Shown: positions 12,184-23,917 of the stretch, one piece after another
Position numbering within the stretch: the first letter of the stretch is position 1
Layout: every line of letters begins with the position of its first letter
Assembly (NCBI RefSeq): GCF_947179165.1
Contig: NC_077237.1
Location: 16,267,523 to 16,331,522 of the forward strand
Source: Solanum dulcamara
Taxonomy: Eukaryota; Streptophyta; Magnoliopsida; Solanales; Solanaceae
Reading direction: 5' to 3'
DNA length: 64,000 bases
Notes under the pieces: generated by a model
Databases searched by the model: none
Told to the model about the DNA's origin: nothing
Seen by the model: the letters and a program-made list of their open reading frames with translations, nothing else
Translations under genes and position numbers: made by a program

Positions 12184-14400
12184 TTATATTGAGTAACTAT
12201 TTGAAAGTGTGTATAAAAGCAGTAATTACGGATCCTATTTCATTAAATAGTGCAAAATAATTCTTAATAATCCTCCTCCTCCAACAAGTGCAAAAGTCCA
12301 AACCATTGATACTAGAACATTAAAACTTTGGACTCAAAACTAGTCATTTTCACTGTCAGTTTGACCTCATGGACCACACAGTATACCATGGATCACTAAG
12401 AAGTTTAGGTGGGCCTAAATTTGGCCCAAAGTTTAATTTTCATGACTGAGATGTCACACACTTGTATATTCCATGTGGATGGAGAACTAGAATGTGTCTA
12501 GTTTTTGTTCTTAGAATCATTGTTATATCACTGTTACAAGTTGCTTGAAAACAACCAAAGTGTCTCCAAGATTTGAGACACATTAGAACAATGACATTGA
12601 GAAATGTTATTCAAGTAAACTTTTGGAGTATTTCAATGGTGAAATGGGAAATATTGAAAAAATTAATACCCTAATTGGACATATGTTATAAGACCGAAAA
12701 CAATGTGTCGAATAACTGTTTGGTCCTCTTATCTTCAAAAGAGGCATGTCACTTTGTTATTTCCTTTGTTGGGATGACAAATAAATGATTTGAGTGGATT
12801 TTAGATGGATCAAAATAGATTAAAGGAAAAATTATTTAACTTTGTAACTTATTTAGTGAAAATAACTATAATTTAAAAATATTGTAAAAAAGAATAATAT
12901 TTTAGTTGTATAGCAAATTAATGATATCCTAAGTTAGTTCCTAAATTAACTCATATTAAGGCCATATTTTCAGCACAAAATTGAATTTTTCTCTCTCGTT
13001 CAATTCCTCACACGTTCTCTCTGTCCAATTTTCACAATATTTCAAAAATAATTTTTTTATCTCTCATCAAATTTCCTCTTTCTTTAGCTCTTCAATTTTC
13101 ATTATCCCACTTCTCTCTTTCTTTTTCAGAAATTGAAAATAATCTCCTAAAGGATTTAGGCAACAATCCCATTAATTCAGGTATCCTATTTTTGATACGT
13201 ATTTTTTACGATTTTTCTATATTTTACGGATTTGTTTTGTTTTTCAAAAAGATTATTTTTCCTCTTCTCCCTCATCCAATATTTCTATTTTATGGATTTG
13301 TTTGTAATCTTCTGTTTTGTATGTTGGGTGTATGCACTCCCATGTTCCATTTTTCGTCTCAACTATATTGTATTCGGTCATATATGTATTTCCATTTTTC
13401 ATTTCAGATGTGTATTCACATGTTCCTTCTTAAGTATATTTGTATTCGATCATATTTGTATTCATCACTTTTCACAATTATAAATCATAATCCAACTACA
13501 GTTCTCGATTTTGCATCATTTTCCGTTCTGAAGCACAAAATGTATCCCAAACAAATTACAAAATGTATTAGCTTGAATATACAATGTGTATCACATCATC
13601 TAAATTGTATTTTAGGTGCTAATGTGTATTTGAAACACATTAGCATACAAATTCTCTATCAAAAAGCATACAAACGGATAAGCATACAAATTCGAAACAG
13701 ATAAGCATACAAATTTTGATTTTTCAATTGTTGTATCAAAATCAAAATATATTCACAATAAAACTTTGAATTGTTGTATCCAAAACACTTTGAATTCGAA
13801 ATAAAACTTTCAATTTTTGGTGTTCAAAACAAATTGAATTCGAAACTTAATCCAAACAAATTTATGATTCATCATAATTTACTTTAACTAAACTTTTGAA
13901 TAAATACCTGATGGACTTTAGCTCGGAGATCAAATTGAAATTGTCTGGCAATTATGTATTTCAACAAGTTTTTCTGATCTATTATCTCATATGGATCCAT
14001 TTTGTATTCAAAATGCTCTTCACTGATAGCGATCTCCTTTTTTTCAATAAAAATCTTGATCAATCGTCTTGCCTTCTACGAAGAAGGAAGATCATCAATG
14101 GAGAATTCATAGTCGCTAATGGAGGATGAGGAAGCCGGGACAATTAATCTTTGTAATCACTAATTGTCACCTATTTTTGTCTCCTAATATGTAAAGTAAA
14201 TAATAATATATTTTCAGAACTATTTACCTAATTTAAAAGATTTTCTCCCTTGATTTTCTCTAATTTGTTATTTCTTAATTGTATTCTATTAAGTTAGACA
14301 AAAAAAATACATAAATCAACCTCATAGCAAACTAAAATATAGCTATTTTCGATAAATATTGAAAATGTAGCTAAGGGGTCCTATTAAATGCTAAAATATT
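12184..14400. other. Gene-free DNA, possible degenerate DNA transposon
   Basis: No credible gene. A 170-codon open frame at 13192-13704 is Phe/Ile/His-rich, low in complexity and matches no family I know. Segments near 12885-12925 and 14320-14390 look weakly inverted relative to each other (both hold an 'atattttagtt' phrase beside 'atagcaaa'). The 1.5 kb between could therefore be a decayed non-autonomous DNA transposon. This is weak. Confidence 0.25.
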
Positions 14401-16389
14401 GTTGTTTTGTCCCCGATTAAATCTATAAATGAGTCATTCTAAAATTCAATTCAAAAGTTAATTGAGTTAAGATTAGTTAAACAATGAATTATCCAACTAA
14501 ATAAGCACGACTAAATTCGAAATTTACATGAACATGAATTTCAAAATTCAATAAAAGTAGTGACTTAGTTTCTTTTATGGTTTCTATAAACTTGTAAAGT
14601 TGTATAGCACAAAATGTTGGTTTCGAAAATGAAAACCCGATGTTGACTAATTCACGTGTGTTCGTGTATAAATTAAAATAAAGTGATATTTGAAGTTACA
14701 TGAAAGTTTAATATTGATTTTGTTATAGAAAATAAACAAGGTATATATTTTTAAACATGAACAAAAACAATTGCTTTTTTTGCACTTCAACTTCCAAATT
14801 TGTACAAATTTTAATTTCTTGGAAGATATGGAGAAATACACAAAGGTGCAGGAGATCCACCATCTAATGTTGTTAATTCACAAGTCAGAGTGTCACATTT
14901 CCTTGTCCATAATTTAATTTTCATATTTTCCCATCTTAGGGGATTTTTCCAAACCCATCCAGCTTTGTTTTTTAGTAGTCAAAAAGAAATATAGACACTA
15001 TATGCTATGCAGTAATTGTAATAACAAATATTATTTGATAAATAGAAAAAAAAATTATGACTTATAATATAGTCTTAAATATTTATATGGTGTGAATTTC
15101 TCTAAATATAATATGATGAACTATTATGCACCTGGTGATGATTACATTGCAAAATAATCATCATTATTATTATTATATTTTTCTTTTACCTTTTTTGGTA
15201 AAACAAAAGTGTGTAGTCGTGTGAGCAGAAGGCAAAAATGCATCATTATGATAGAACATATTTAGGTTGAAATTCTTTGTATCAAAATTTTACTACCAAT
15301 TAGAGCAAAAGAAAGCAATTAATCGAGTAATCATGCCTCCACTCACAAAAATTCTACAATTATGGTGTCAAAGGTCGAAAATAAAAGGGACATTTAAGGA
15401 AAATATTTTCTTTCGAAAGTAAGTGAGTTTTTTAATTTATTTTTTTGTGTTTAGTACGTAAGTAAAAAAAATATTATTCCAATGTTATTTATATATAATC
15501 TATATAAATATCATGGAAGTTGGTGGGTGAGAGTAGGGGTGGGGGGGATGGGTGCTACGAGGTGGAGAGTGAAAATCATGAAGTGTGTTGCAGGATATAG
15601 TGAGCATACAATTAATAATCAATATATCATTTGTAGAACTTGTTATTTTTATTTTCACTACAAAATTCATTGTCTCATTTTAAAAATAATTATTTCCAAA
15701 AAAGAATATTTTCCAAAAATTTCAGTCAATAAAACATGAAAAAAAAATTAAAAAAAATGTAACACACCCTTAATTAAGAGCCACTTTCGGGAAGGTGTCG
15801 TTTGAAATAGTGATTTTTGAAATGTCAACTCCGCCTCCACGATTAATTTAATTGTTTAAAATAATTAATCGCACTATTTTTCTTCCTATCTCATTTCCCT
15901 TTACTAATCACCACCAATACCCTATTTCTCTCTTCGTTAGTCATCATATAAAATGAGCATCACCAAAGTTACAATACAATAAAGTCACCTTAATTAAAAA
16001 AATTTGGATTCGAGTTATTAGAATATAGTCTTTGATTTAGGGTTTAATTTCATACTTTTATTTTTGGTTTTCTCAAGTTATCAGTTATCCTACAATGTGT
16101 CATTATTTGCTTTTGAGCAAGGTACGATCTATCATTTGTCACCTTGTTTTAAAGTAATTTTCAATGACTTTTTTGTGTGTGTCAAATCTTAGCGGTTAAA
16201 TCGATAATCAAATCGAGAACGATCAATAACCAATAAATCGATAACTGATAAGTCAATATCTTAATGGTTTTATCACGGTTTAGCATGTCTACAAATCGAT
16301 AATCGATAAGTCGATAAATTTTAAAATCGAACTGACCGATATGCAGTCTTACCGGATAGTGTATCTTTGTCCGTTGTTTTTGTTGACGG

Positions 16390-16393
<4 letters not shown>
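14401..16393. other. AT-rich intergenic DNA, nothing recognised
   Basis: No gene or clear transposon. A run of G occurs at about 15540-15548. Near 16195-16350 there are several 'aatcgataa' phrases, a motif common in decayed DNA transposons, but no ends could be assigned. Confidence 0.4.
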
Positions 16394-16452
<59 letters not shown>

Positions 16453-16469
16453 ATTATTATTATTATTAT
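16394..16469. repeat. Compound microsatellite (AT)n-(TTA)n
   Basis: About 27 AT dinucleotides (16394-16448) run directly into about seven TTA triplets (to 16469). Confidence 0.97.
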
Positions 16470-17389
16470 CTTTTTAACAAAAGCAACATTATCCTTCGCT
16501 TTTAATTTTAAAAATAAATAAATAAATTTTCTTAGAACGCTGGACATCTTCGTTTCTAATATAAATTATTATTATTTTGTTGAAAACGACAAATAATATT
16601 GCTTCTGTCCGTTATTTTTTGGTCAAAATATCCGATCAAACATTTAAATCTATAATTCAAAAGCATAATGGGTATGGCGTGGACCTAAAGTTTGATCTCG
16701 TCAAATTTATTTAATGAATTCACTTCTTTGTAATAGTACATCCATCTCCTTAAAATTCAGAATATACCCTTAATTTTAAGAAAACCAAATAGCTTTAATC
16801 CACACACCTTATACTTACATTTTAGAAATTCAGTCAATATCCATAACTAAATAATTATAAATCCATTTTATTTTATATTAATTTAAAATTGCTATAAAAA
16901 CTCAAAAAATTTAAATCCTTGATTTGTCTTCTTTAATAAGTCAAGACATGTCCATATTAGTTGAACCAAAATATTTTGATAAATAGCTATATATATTTAT
17001 TTCTTCCAAAAATAACATGGACAGTGTCTTCTTTTACTCTAAATTTATATGAGTAGACAAAAGGAAATAGGAAGTCATTTATTATGCATATTTCTAATTT
17101 CCATGTACTTGTTCTGTCATTGCAACGGTAAAGTAAGAAACAAAATGGGACCAAAGCCAAAAAGGGAGACTCAAACAAGAGGGAAAAACACATTGCGGGC
17201 GTAATAATAGTGCAAGATATAATGCTTAGACCCCACCCCCTCCTTAAATTTATGAATGGCATCCCATCATCACCTCACAAGCTTTTTTTTTTTTTACTAA
17301 TACAAAGTTTATCAAAGGGGGTGAATAGAATTTTACTTACCTCTTTAGTTTTTCATTATGTTGTTTTGTTTTCTCTCTTTATTTATATT
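16470..17389. other. Gene-free intergenic DNA
   Basis: No gene, tandem repeat or transposon end was recognised. Short open frames on both strands lack family similarity. Confidence 0.4.
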
Positions 17390-17611
17390 TTTCCGTCTTA
17401 ATTTATGTGGTATTATTTAACTTGATAAAATTTAAAGAAAATTTTTTTATTGAAACTTGTGGTCTAAAACAAGTTATAGATGTTTGTGTAGCTATAAATC
17501 ATCTCACTAAAGATAATATAGTCATTTTAAAGTTAAATTGTTACTAAATATATTCTTTTTTGGACCGACTAAAAAGAAAATTGTGTCACATGAATTGAGA
17601 TAGCGGAAGTA
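17390..17611 (-). mobile_element. Stowaway-type MITE
   Basis: The ends 'ttccgtcttaatttatgtgg' and 'catgaattgagatagcggaa' are inverted. Internal phrases (a Thr/Leu-less AT-rich core with 'aagttaaattgttactaaat' and 'tagctataaatcatct') are shared, in the opposite orientation, with the element at 47.8 kb. It is a non-autonomous Tc1/mariner-type family of about 220 bp with no coding capacity. Confidence 0.7.
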
Positions 17612-18009
17612 TTTATTTTTTGGGTGCTTCGAAAAAGATAATTTATGATTTTTCATAAGTAACACTGACTAAGTCTGTCAAGAGAAGAAATTTCGTATTC
17701 TCGAGAGCGTTTTTTCAGATTATCAAATTTTCATCATGTTTGTGTCTAGAGATGGATTCACAATTTGGAGTTAACGAATGCCAAGCAGATGCATCGATTA
17801 GATCAATCTTGAGCTTTGGTTCTGCAAAGTACACGAAACATTATTTTAAAAAAAAAAAATATTACTATATGCATCTTTCATTTATAATCGTACTCAACAA
17901 GTTTGCATATTTAAAAACGTCAATGAGAATATCATTACTTACTTTTGTAAATACATCACGTTTTATGTAACAAATTAAATAATTATTTAAATATTGATTA
18001 TCAATGTTA
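17612..18009. other. Gene-free DNA
   Basis: No feature recognised apart from a 9-10 base A run near 17850. Confidence 0.35.
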
Positions 18010-18715
18010 TTTCACACTTTATTTTTTATCTACTTCATGAATAAGAATATTCACTCCACAATTGTGGTGGCAACGGATAAAATTAGAGTCAACTTCAATA
18101 ATAAATAAATAAGTGAGTAAGTCTCCATAAGATTTGCCCCAAAGAATATTACTTGATCTTTGAAGCCCGCATTCTTAATTTAATCCTTGTCTAATGTAAA
18201 CTTCACTGGACTCAAATAATTAATGCAGTTTTTCAACTTGATGATGATGTAGCAAATTTTTATGCTTAAAAGATCTTCCAACTACATTCAATACATTAAT
18301 GGTATGATTAAGTAAAATCTTTAGCGTCACAATACTTTTTAGCAATAGCTACATGTGTTAGTTTCAATTGATAAGCAAAATAATGAATGTAATATGTTGA
18401 TGAACTATTTTTCATAATCAATATTTTGAGACTATTTATCTCTCTCTTCATGTTACTAGCTTTATCATAACTTTGTCCATGTATTTTGAATGGACTTAAT
18501 GAGTGTTCTGAAATTAAAAAAAATAGATTTCTTTTTTCAATGGGCTTGCGATGTATCGCTAACATGTACAATATCAAAAATCACTTTACCACTTCACCAT
18601 TCTTATCAACATAATGAAAAACAAAAGTAATATGTTCTTTGCGTAATATATCTTTTAGACTCATCAATTAATACACCAAAGTAATATCCATTCAAAGTAC
18701 CATCTCTAAGATGCT
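18010..18715 (-). pseudogene. hAT-type transposase relic (ZMYM1-like, DUF4371 region)
   Basis: Minus-strand fragments match plant hAT-like proteins annotated as zinc finger MYM-type protein 1-like. An IDES-like segment lies at about 18690-18640. The HGQSYDKASNMKREINSLK block and YIHYFAYQLKLTHVAIAKK block are at 18308-18490. Then come FFTLLNHTINVLNVVG-like and VKFTLDKDLI-like pieces down to about 18150. Several stops and frameshifts separate them, and the N-terminal zinc finger and C-terminal dimerisation region are not evident. It is a dead DNA-transposon fragment. Confidence 0.72.
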
Positions 18716-18799
18716 ATGGAACTTACCATAGATAGATTGGAAAGGTGAAAGGATATGAATGATCTAATATATGTATCCTTTGTGTGAATTGGAGAATAA

Positions 18800-18813
18800 T
18801 TCCACTGACCATA
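18800..18813. repeat. Target-site duplication, 3' side of nested LINE
   Basis: TTCCACTGACCATA, repeated with one mismatch at 29684-29697 (TTCCATTGACCATA). It brackets the whole 10.9-kb nested block. Confidence 0.8.
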
Positions 18814-20206
18814 CAACAACAATAAATCAGTGAAATTCCACAACGTGGCATCTGGAGAGGGTAAAATATACGCAGACCTTACTCCTATCAAGGTAGGACG
18901 ACTGTTTCTGAGAGATCCTCGGCTCAATAGAAGCATAAACGAGGTCAGATAAGGCTAAAAAGTACAAAACTATATAGGAAAGCAAATAACGAAAGCGCCA
19001 CAGATAAAATAGAGTAATCAAAGTACAGAAAGTAATAGATAATAACAGAAATCAGAGCACAAAAAATTATAGTGCGCTGATGCGCCCACTAATACGGAAG
19101 AATATCGAGACTATGTACTAGCCTTCTGTCCTAATATGGGTCCTCCACACCCTCGTATCTAAAGCCATGTCCTCGGTAAGTTATAACTGTGTCATGTCCT
19201 TTTAATCACCTCTCCCCAATGTTTCTTCGACCTACTCCTACCTCTTCTGAAACTATCCATGGCCAACCTCTCACACCTCCGCACTGGGACATCTGTGTCT
19301 TTCCTTTTCACATGCCCAAAACATCTCAGTCGCATTTCTCGCATCTTGTCTTCCACCGAGGCCACTCCTACCTTGTCCCGAATAGCCTCATTTCTAATTT
19401 TATCGCTCCTGTTATGCCCACACATCCATCTCAACATTCTCATCGTAACGAATTGATGTGGTATATTCATATCATAATAGATGAACAGTAAGAACTAGCA
19501 TTCTTATTGGACGTAAGAGACCTTCACTGGCCAACACTCCGCCCTATATACCATAGCCGATCTAACCACCACTTTGTAGAACTTGCCCTTAAGTTGTGGT
19601 GGCACCTTCTTGTCACATAGAACACCGGAAGTGAGCCTCCATTTCATCCACCCTGCCCTAATACGATGTGTGACATCATCATCAATCTCCCCGCTGTCTT
19701 GCATGATAGACCCAAGGTACTTGAAACTACTTTTCTTTTGGATGACCTGATCACCAAGCCTAATTTTCGCGCCAACCTCCTGAGGTGTCTCACTAAAATT
19801 ACAATCTAATTACTCTGTCTTAGACCTACTCAGCGTAAACCCTTTAGATTCCAAGGTATGTCATAAATCCTCCAGCTTAGCGATAACTCCTCTACGAGTC
19901 TCATCGATTAGGACTATATCGTCCACGAAAAGCATATACCATGGCACCTCACCTTGAATTTGTCGCACCAATTCATTCATCACCAAGACAAATAAAAATA
20001 GACTAAGAGTTGATCCTTGATGCAACCCCATTACAACTGGAAAGTGCTCTAAGTCCCCTCCTACAGTCCTTACCCTGGTTTTGGCACCCTCATACATGTC
20101 CTTGATCATCCTAATGTACGCCACAGGTACACTTTTAGCCTCCAAACATCTCCATAGTATCTTTCGTGGAACTTTATCATAAGCTTTTTCTAGGTCGATG
20201 AATACC

Positions 20207-20211
20207 ATATG
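20207..20211. repeat. 5-bp target duplication ATATG, left
   Basis: ATATG precedes the TG of the LTR at 20212 and recurs at 27033-27037 after its CA. Removing one copy plus the insert rejoins collinear LINE sequence. Confidence 0.88.
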
Positions 20212-20368
20212 TGTTATATCCCATATTTTATATGATTGGATATTTTAAGATAGCCGTGGTAAAGTAAGGGAATGACCATCTTCCAAAATTTATTTTAATA
20301 TACAAGTTGGTTATGAATATTATTTATGGAGTTGCCGTTGCACTATGAATATTTTTTAATAATATTGA

Positions 20369-20953
20369 CCGCTGTTGTCCGCCGCCGACGTCCTCTACTT
20401 CAGAGTTCCGCATCAGTAGCTGTGCTAGCAGTTACTCCTCCTTCTCTTCTGAAAAGCCGACGGAAATTGCGGAATTTCTGAGGTCGCAGCTAGATTTCCC
20501 AACTCGCATCTCGGTCTCTCTCTTTCACCTCTTCTCCGCCGACGTCGCAATGGTTTGCCGGAGAATTGCACCGGCGCCACGAATATCTTAAAAATTAACT
20601 CCATTAATTTGCCTGCTTTGCTGCTTTGCTTTAAGTAACGGTCATTTCGCCGAATTTTCTAGTCAGTTTACCGGTGCTTGATTTGGAGTGATCAGCAGAA
20701 GTACTGTTCCGGTGAAGTTTTTTTTTTTTTTTAGGTGTATAGATCTGGATTCCCGGTGATGAACAACCGAAGCATCTCATCTCCGTACGCAGACGTGAAC
20801 AGTACTCCGACGGGAGCAGTATTTTCCAGCGGTAACCAGGTTCATTTCTACCTGAGTTGGTACCTCCGGTTCTTATATCTTTATATATCTAGTCTTTGTT
20901 CATATACTTGTCGTTACTTTTTGCCGACTTTAGACCCCCTAATAATTTATTAG
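20369..20953 (+). promoter_or_regulatory. Putative 5' leader and internal promoter region of the RTE LINE
   Basis: GC-rich relative to the flanks and rich in CG dinucleotides (for example 'gtccgccgccgacgtcctc' near 20378). It sits between the presumed 5' end and the ORF. A T-run of about 14 lies near 20718-20731. A short open frame at 20735-20953 has no recognised homology. Internal promoter function is inferred from LINE biology. Confidence 0.4.
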
Positions 20954-20968
20954 TTCATACGCATTTTC

Positions 20969-23917
20969 GTGGCTTTGGATAGTGATGGTGGATTAGGGTC
21001 ATGTTCTCGCTCATGGACGGGGACGAGGGTAACGAGGGGTAAGTGGGTTAAAGGAGCGTCTAGACTGAGAATAGGTTCTTGGAACATTGGGACGTTAACG
21101 GGTAAATCCATAGAACTGGTTAAGATTCTAAAGAAGAGGAAGATTAATATAGCCTGTGTCCAGGAGACAAAATGGGTAGGCTCTAAAGCTAAGGAGGTAG
21201 ATGGGTATAAGCTTTGGTTTTCTGGTAAATCGAAGTATAGGAATGGGGTAGGTATTTTAATAGACAGTGATTTAAGGGATCGGGTGGTAGAGGTTAGGAG
21301 AGTCAATGATAGGATGATGTCGATTAAAATGGTCGTTGAAGGGATCACGTTGAACGTTATTAATGCCTATGCACCGCAAGTGGGCTTACGCGAGGAGGAT
21401 AAGAGGCGTTTTTGGGAGGATTTGGACGAGTTAGTGGTAGGCATACCACCTACTGAGAAGCTTTTCGTGGGAGGGGATTTCAATGGGCACATCGAGTCTA
21501 TTTCAGGAGGGTATGATGATGTACATGGGGGATTTGGCTTCGGGGACAAAAATGGAGAAGGAATCTCACTTCTGGATTTTGCAAGAGCTTTCGAGTTAGT
21601 GATAGCCAACTCGAGTTTCCCAAAGAAGGAGGACCACTTGGTAACCTTCCATAGCTCAGTGGCTAAAACTCAGATAGATTTTTTACTCCTTAGGAAGGAT
21701 GATAAAGGTTTGTACAAAGACTGTAAGGTCATCCCGATCGATAACCTTACAACCCGACATAAGCTCTTAGTGATGGATTTAGGGATTAAGACAACGAGGA
21801 TGAGGAGGGTCGGGGAAGAACGACCTAGGATCAGATGGGGGAGTTTGACAACCGTTAGGGCCCTAGAGATGGGAGAGAAATTGAAGGATATGGGAGCCTG
21901 GGATAGTAGTGGGGATGCGAATGGTATGTGGGATAGGACAGCTAGTTGTATTAGGGCTGTAGCAAGGGAAGTGTTAGGAGTCTCAATAGGCAGTCGTAGA
22001 CGGCATCGAGAGGACTGGTGGTGGAATGAAGAAGTGCAAGGGAAAGTGGAAGCAAAGAAGCTGGCGTATGCTAAGTTGATGGAGAGCAAGGATGAGGTGG
22101 AGAAGTGGACGAATGGGGAACTATATAAGATAGCGAGGAAGGAGGCGAAGTCGGCAGTTGCAACGGCAAAAACGGCAGCTTTTGAACGCCTTTATGCTGA
22201 ACTAGAAGAGAAAGGCGGGGACAGGAAGTTATTCAGGCTAGCCAGGGCCCGGGAGAGAAGGGCACGCGATATGGATCAAGTGAAGTGCATTAAAGACGAG
22301 CACGGAAAAATACTGACAGAGGAGACCCTTATCAAACAAAGATGGCAGTCTTACTTCCATAAACTTTTGAATGACAGTGGGGACACAGAAATTGTGTTGG
22401 GAGATTTGGAACATACAGGAAGGAGTCACGATATTGGGGGTTATAGCAGTATTACGGTGGATGAGGTTAAAGGTGTTGTTCATAGGATGCGCTGGGGAAG
22501 AGCGACCGGACCTGACGAGATCCCTGGAGAATTTTGGAAGAGTGCCGACTCGGTAGGTTTGGAATGGCTGACTAGGTTATTTAATGTCATCTTTATGACT
22601 GCAATGATGCCCGTAGAATGGAGGTCGAGCATCGTGATCCCTCTATACAAAAACAAGGGGGATAGCCAGAGTTGCGACAACTACAGAGGTATCAAGCTTC
22701 TAAGCCATACTATGAAAGTGTGGGAAAGAGTGATGGAGATAAGGGTGAGGAGAGGCGTGTCTATTTCAGAGAACCAGTTCGGATTTATGCCGGGACGCTC
22801 AACTACGAAAGCCATCCATCTTATGAGGAGACTAATGGAGCAATATAGGGAGAGGAAGAGAGATTTGCATATGGTATTCATCGACTCAGAAAAGGCTTAT
22901 GATAAAGTCCCTCGAGAGATACTATGGAGATGTTTGGAGGCTAAAGGTGTACCGGTAGCGTACATAAGGTTGATCAAGGACATGTACGAGGGTGCCAAAG
23001 CCAGGGTAAAGACAGTAGGAGGGGACTCAGAACACTTCCCGGTAGTGATGGGGTTGCATCAAGAATCAGCCTTGAGTCCGTTTTTATTTGCCTTGGTGAT
23101 GGATGTATTGACGCGACAAATTCAAGGTGAGGTGCCATGGTGTATGATTTTTGCGGACGATATAGTCCTCATCGATGAGACTCGTAGCGGAGTTAATGCT
23201 AAGTTGGAAGATTGGAGACGCACCTTGGAGTCTAAAGGGTTTAAGTTGAGTAGGACTAAGATAGAGTACCTAGAGTGTCAGTTCAGTGAGACACCTCAGG
23301 AGGTTGGCACGGTAGTTAGGCTCGGGGACCAAGCCATCCAAAAGAAAAGTAGTTTTAAATACCTTGGTTCTATAATGCAAGGCAACAGGGAGATCGACGA
23401 GGATGTCACACATCGTATTGGGGCAGGATGGAGGAAATGGAGGCTCGCCTCCGGTGTGTTGTGTGACAAGAAGGTTCCACCACTACTTAAGGGCAAGTTC
23501 TACAAAGTGGTGGTTAGACCAGTTATGTTATACGGGGCAGAGTGTTGGCCAGTTAAGGTCTCCCACGTGCAAAAGATGAAAGTTGCCGAGATGAGAATAT
23601 TGAGATGGATGTGTGGGCATACTAGGAGCGACAGGATTAGAAATGAGTCTATTCGAGACAAGGTAGGAGTGGCCTCGGTGGAAGACAAGATGCGGGAGAC
23701 GCGACTGAGATAGTTTGGGCATGTGAAGAGAAGAGTCCTAGATGCACCAGTGCGGAGATGTGAGAGGTTGGCCATGGATGGTTTCAGAAGAGGTAGGGGT
23801 AGGCCGAAGAAATACTGGGGAGAGGTGATCAGACAGGACATGACGCATTTACGACTTACCGAGGACATGACCTTAGATAGGAGGGTGTGGAGGACACGCA
23901 TTAGGGTAGAAGGCTAG
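20969..23917 (+). pseudogene. RTE LINE ORF: AP endonuclease plus reverse transcriptase, one nonsense codon
   Basis: A single ORF encoding a polyprotein that nicks target DNA and reverse-transcribes the element's RNA. The frame is open from 20954. The first codon given here is GTG and no ATG lies upstream in frame, so the true start is unclear. The endonuclease domain (residues about 30-270) shows [31 protein letters not shown] and RHKLLVMD. The RT domain (about 490-780) shows [34 protein letters not shown] and FADD at residues 728-731. The C-terminal region continues after a TAG at 23711 (residue 915, where sister copies read LRWFGH) to 23917 ([18 protein letters not shown]). The conserved HQGSALSP box is HQESALSP (Glu699). 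These two changes suggest recent inactivation. Confidence 0.9.

Noticed and set aside
13192..13704. 170-codon open reading frame
   Set aside because: Low-complexity Phe/Ile/His-rich translation, no domain, AT-rich surroundings and overlapping open frames; most likely chance.
16182..16547. 121-codon minus-strand frame
   Set aside because: Created largely by the (AT)n repeat (alternating Ile-Tyr).
20950..22089. Long minus-strand open frames opposite the LINE ORF
   Set aside because: They are antisense shadows of the endonuclease/RT frame and have no independent homology.
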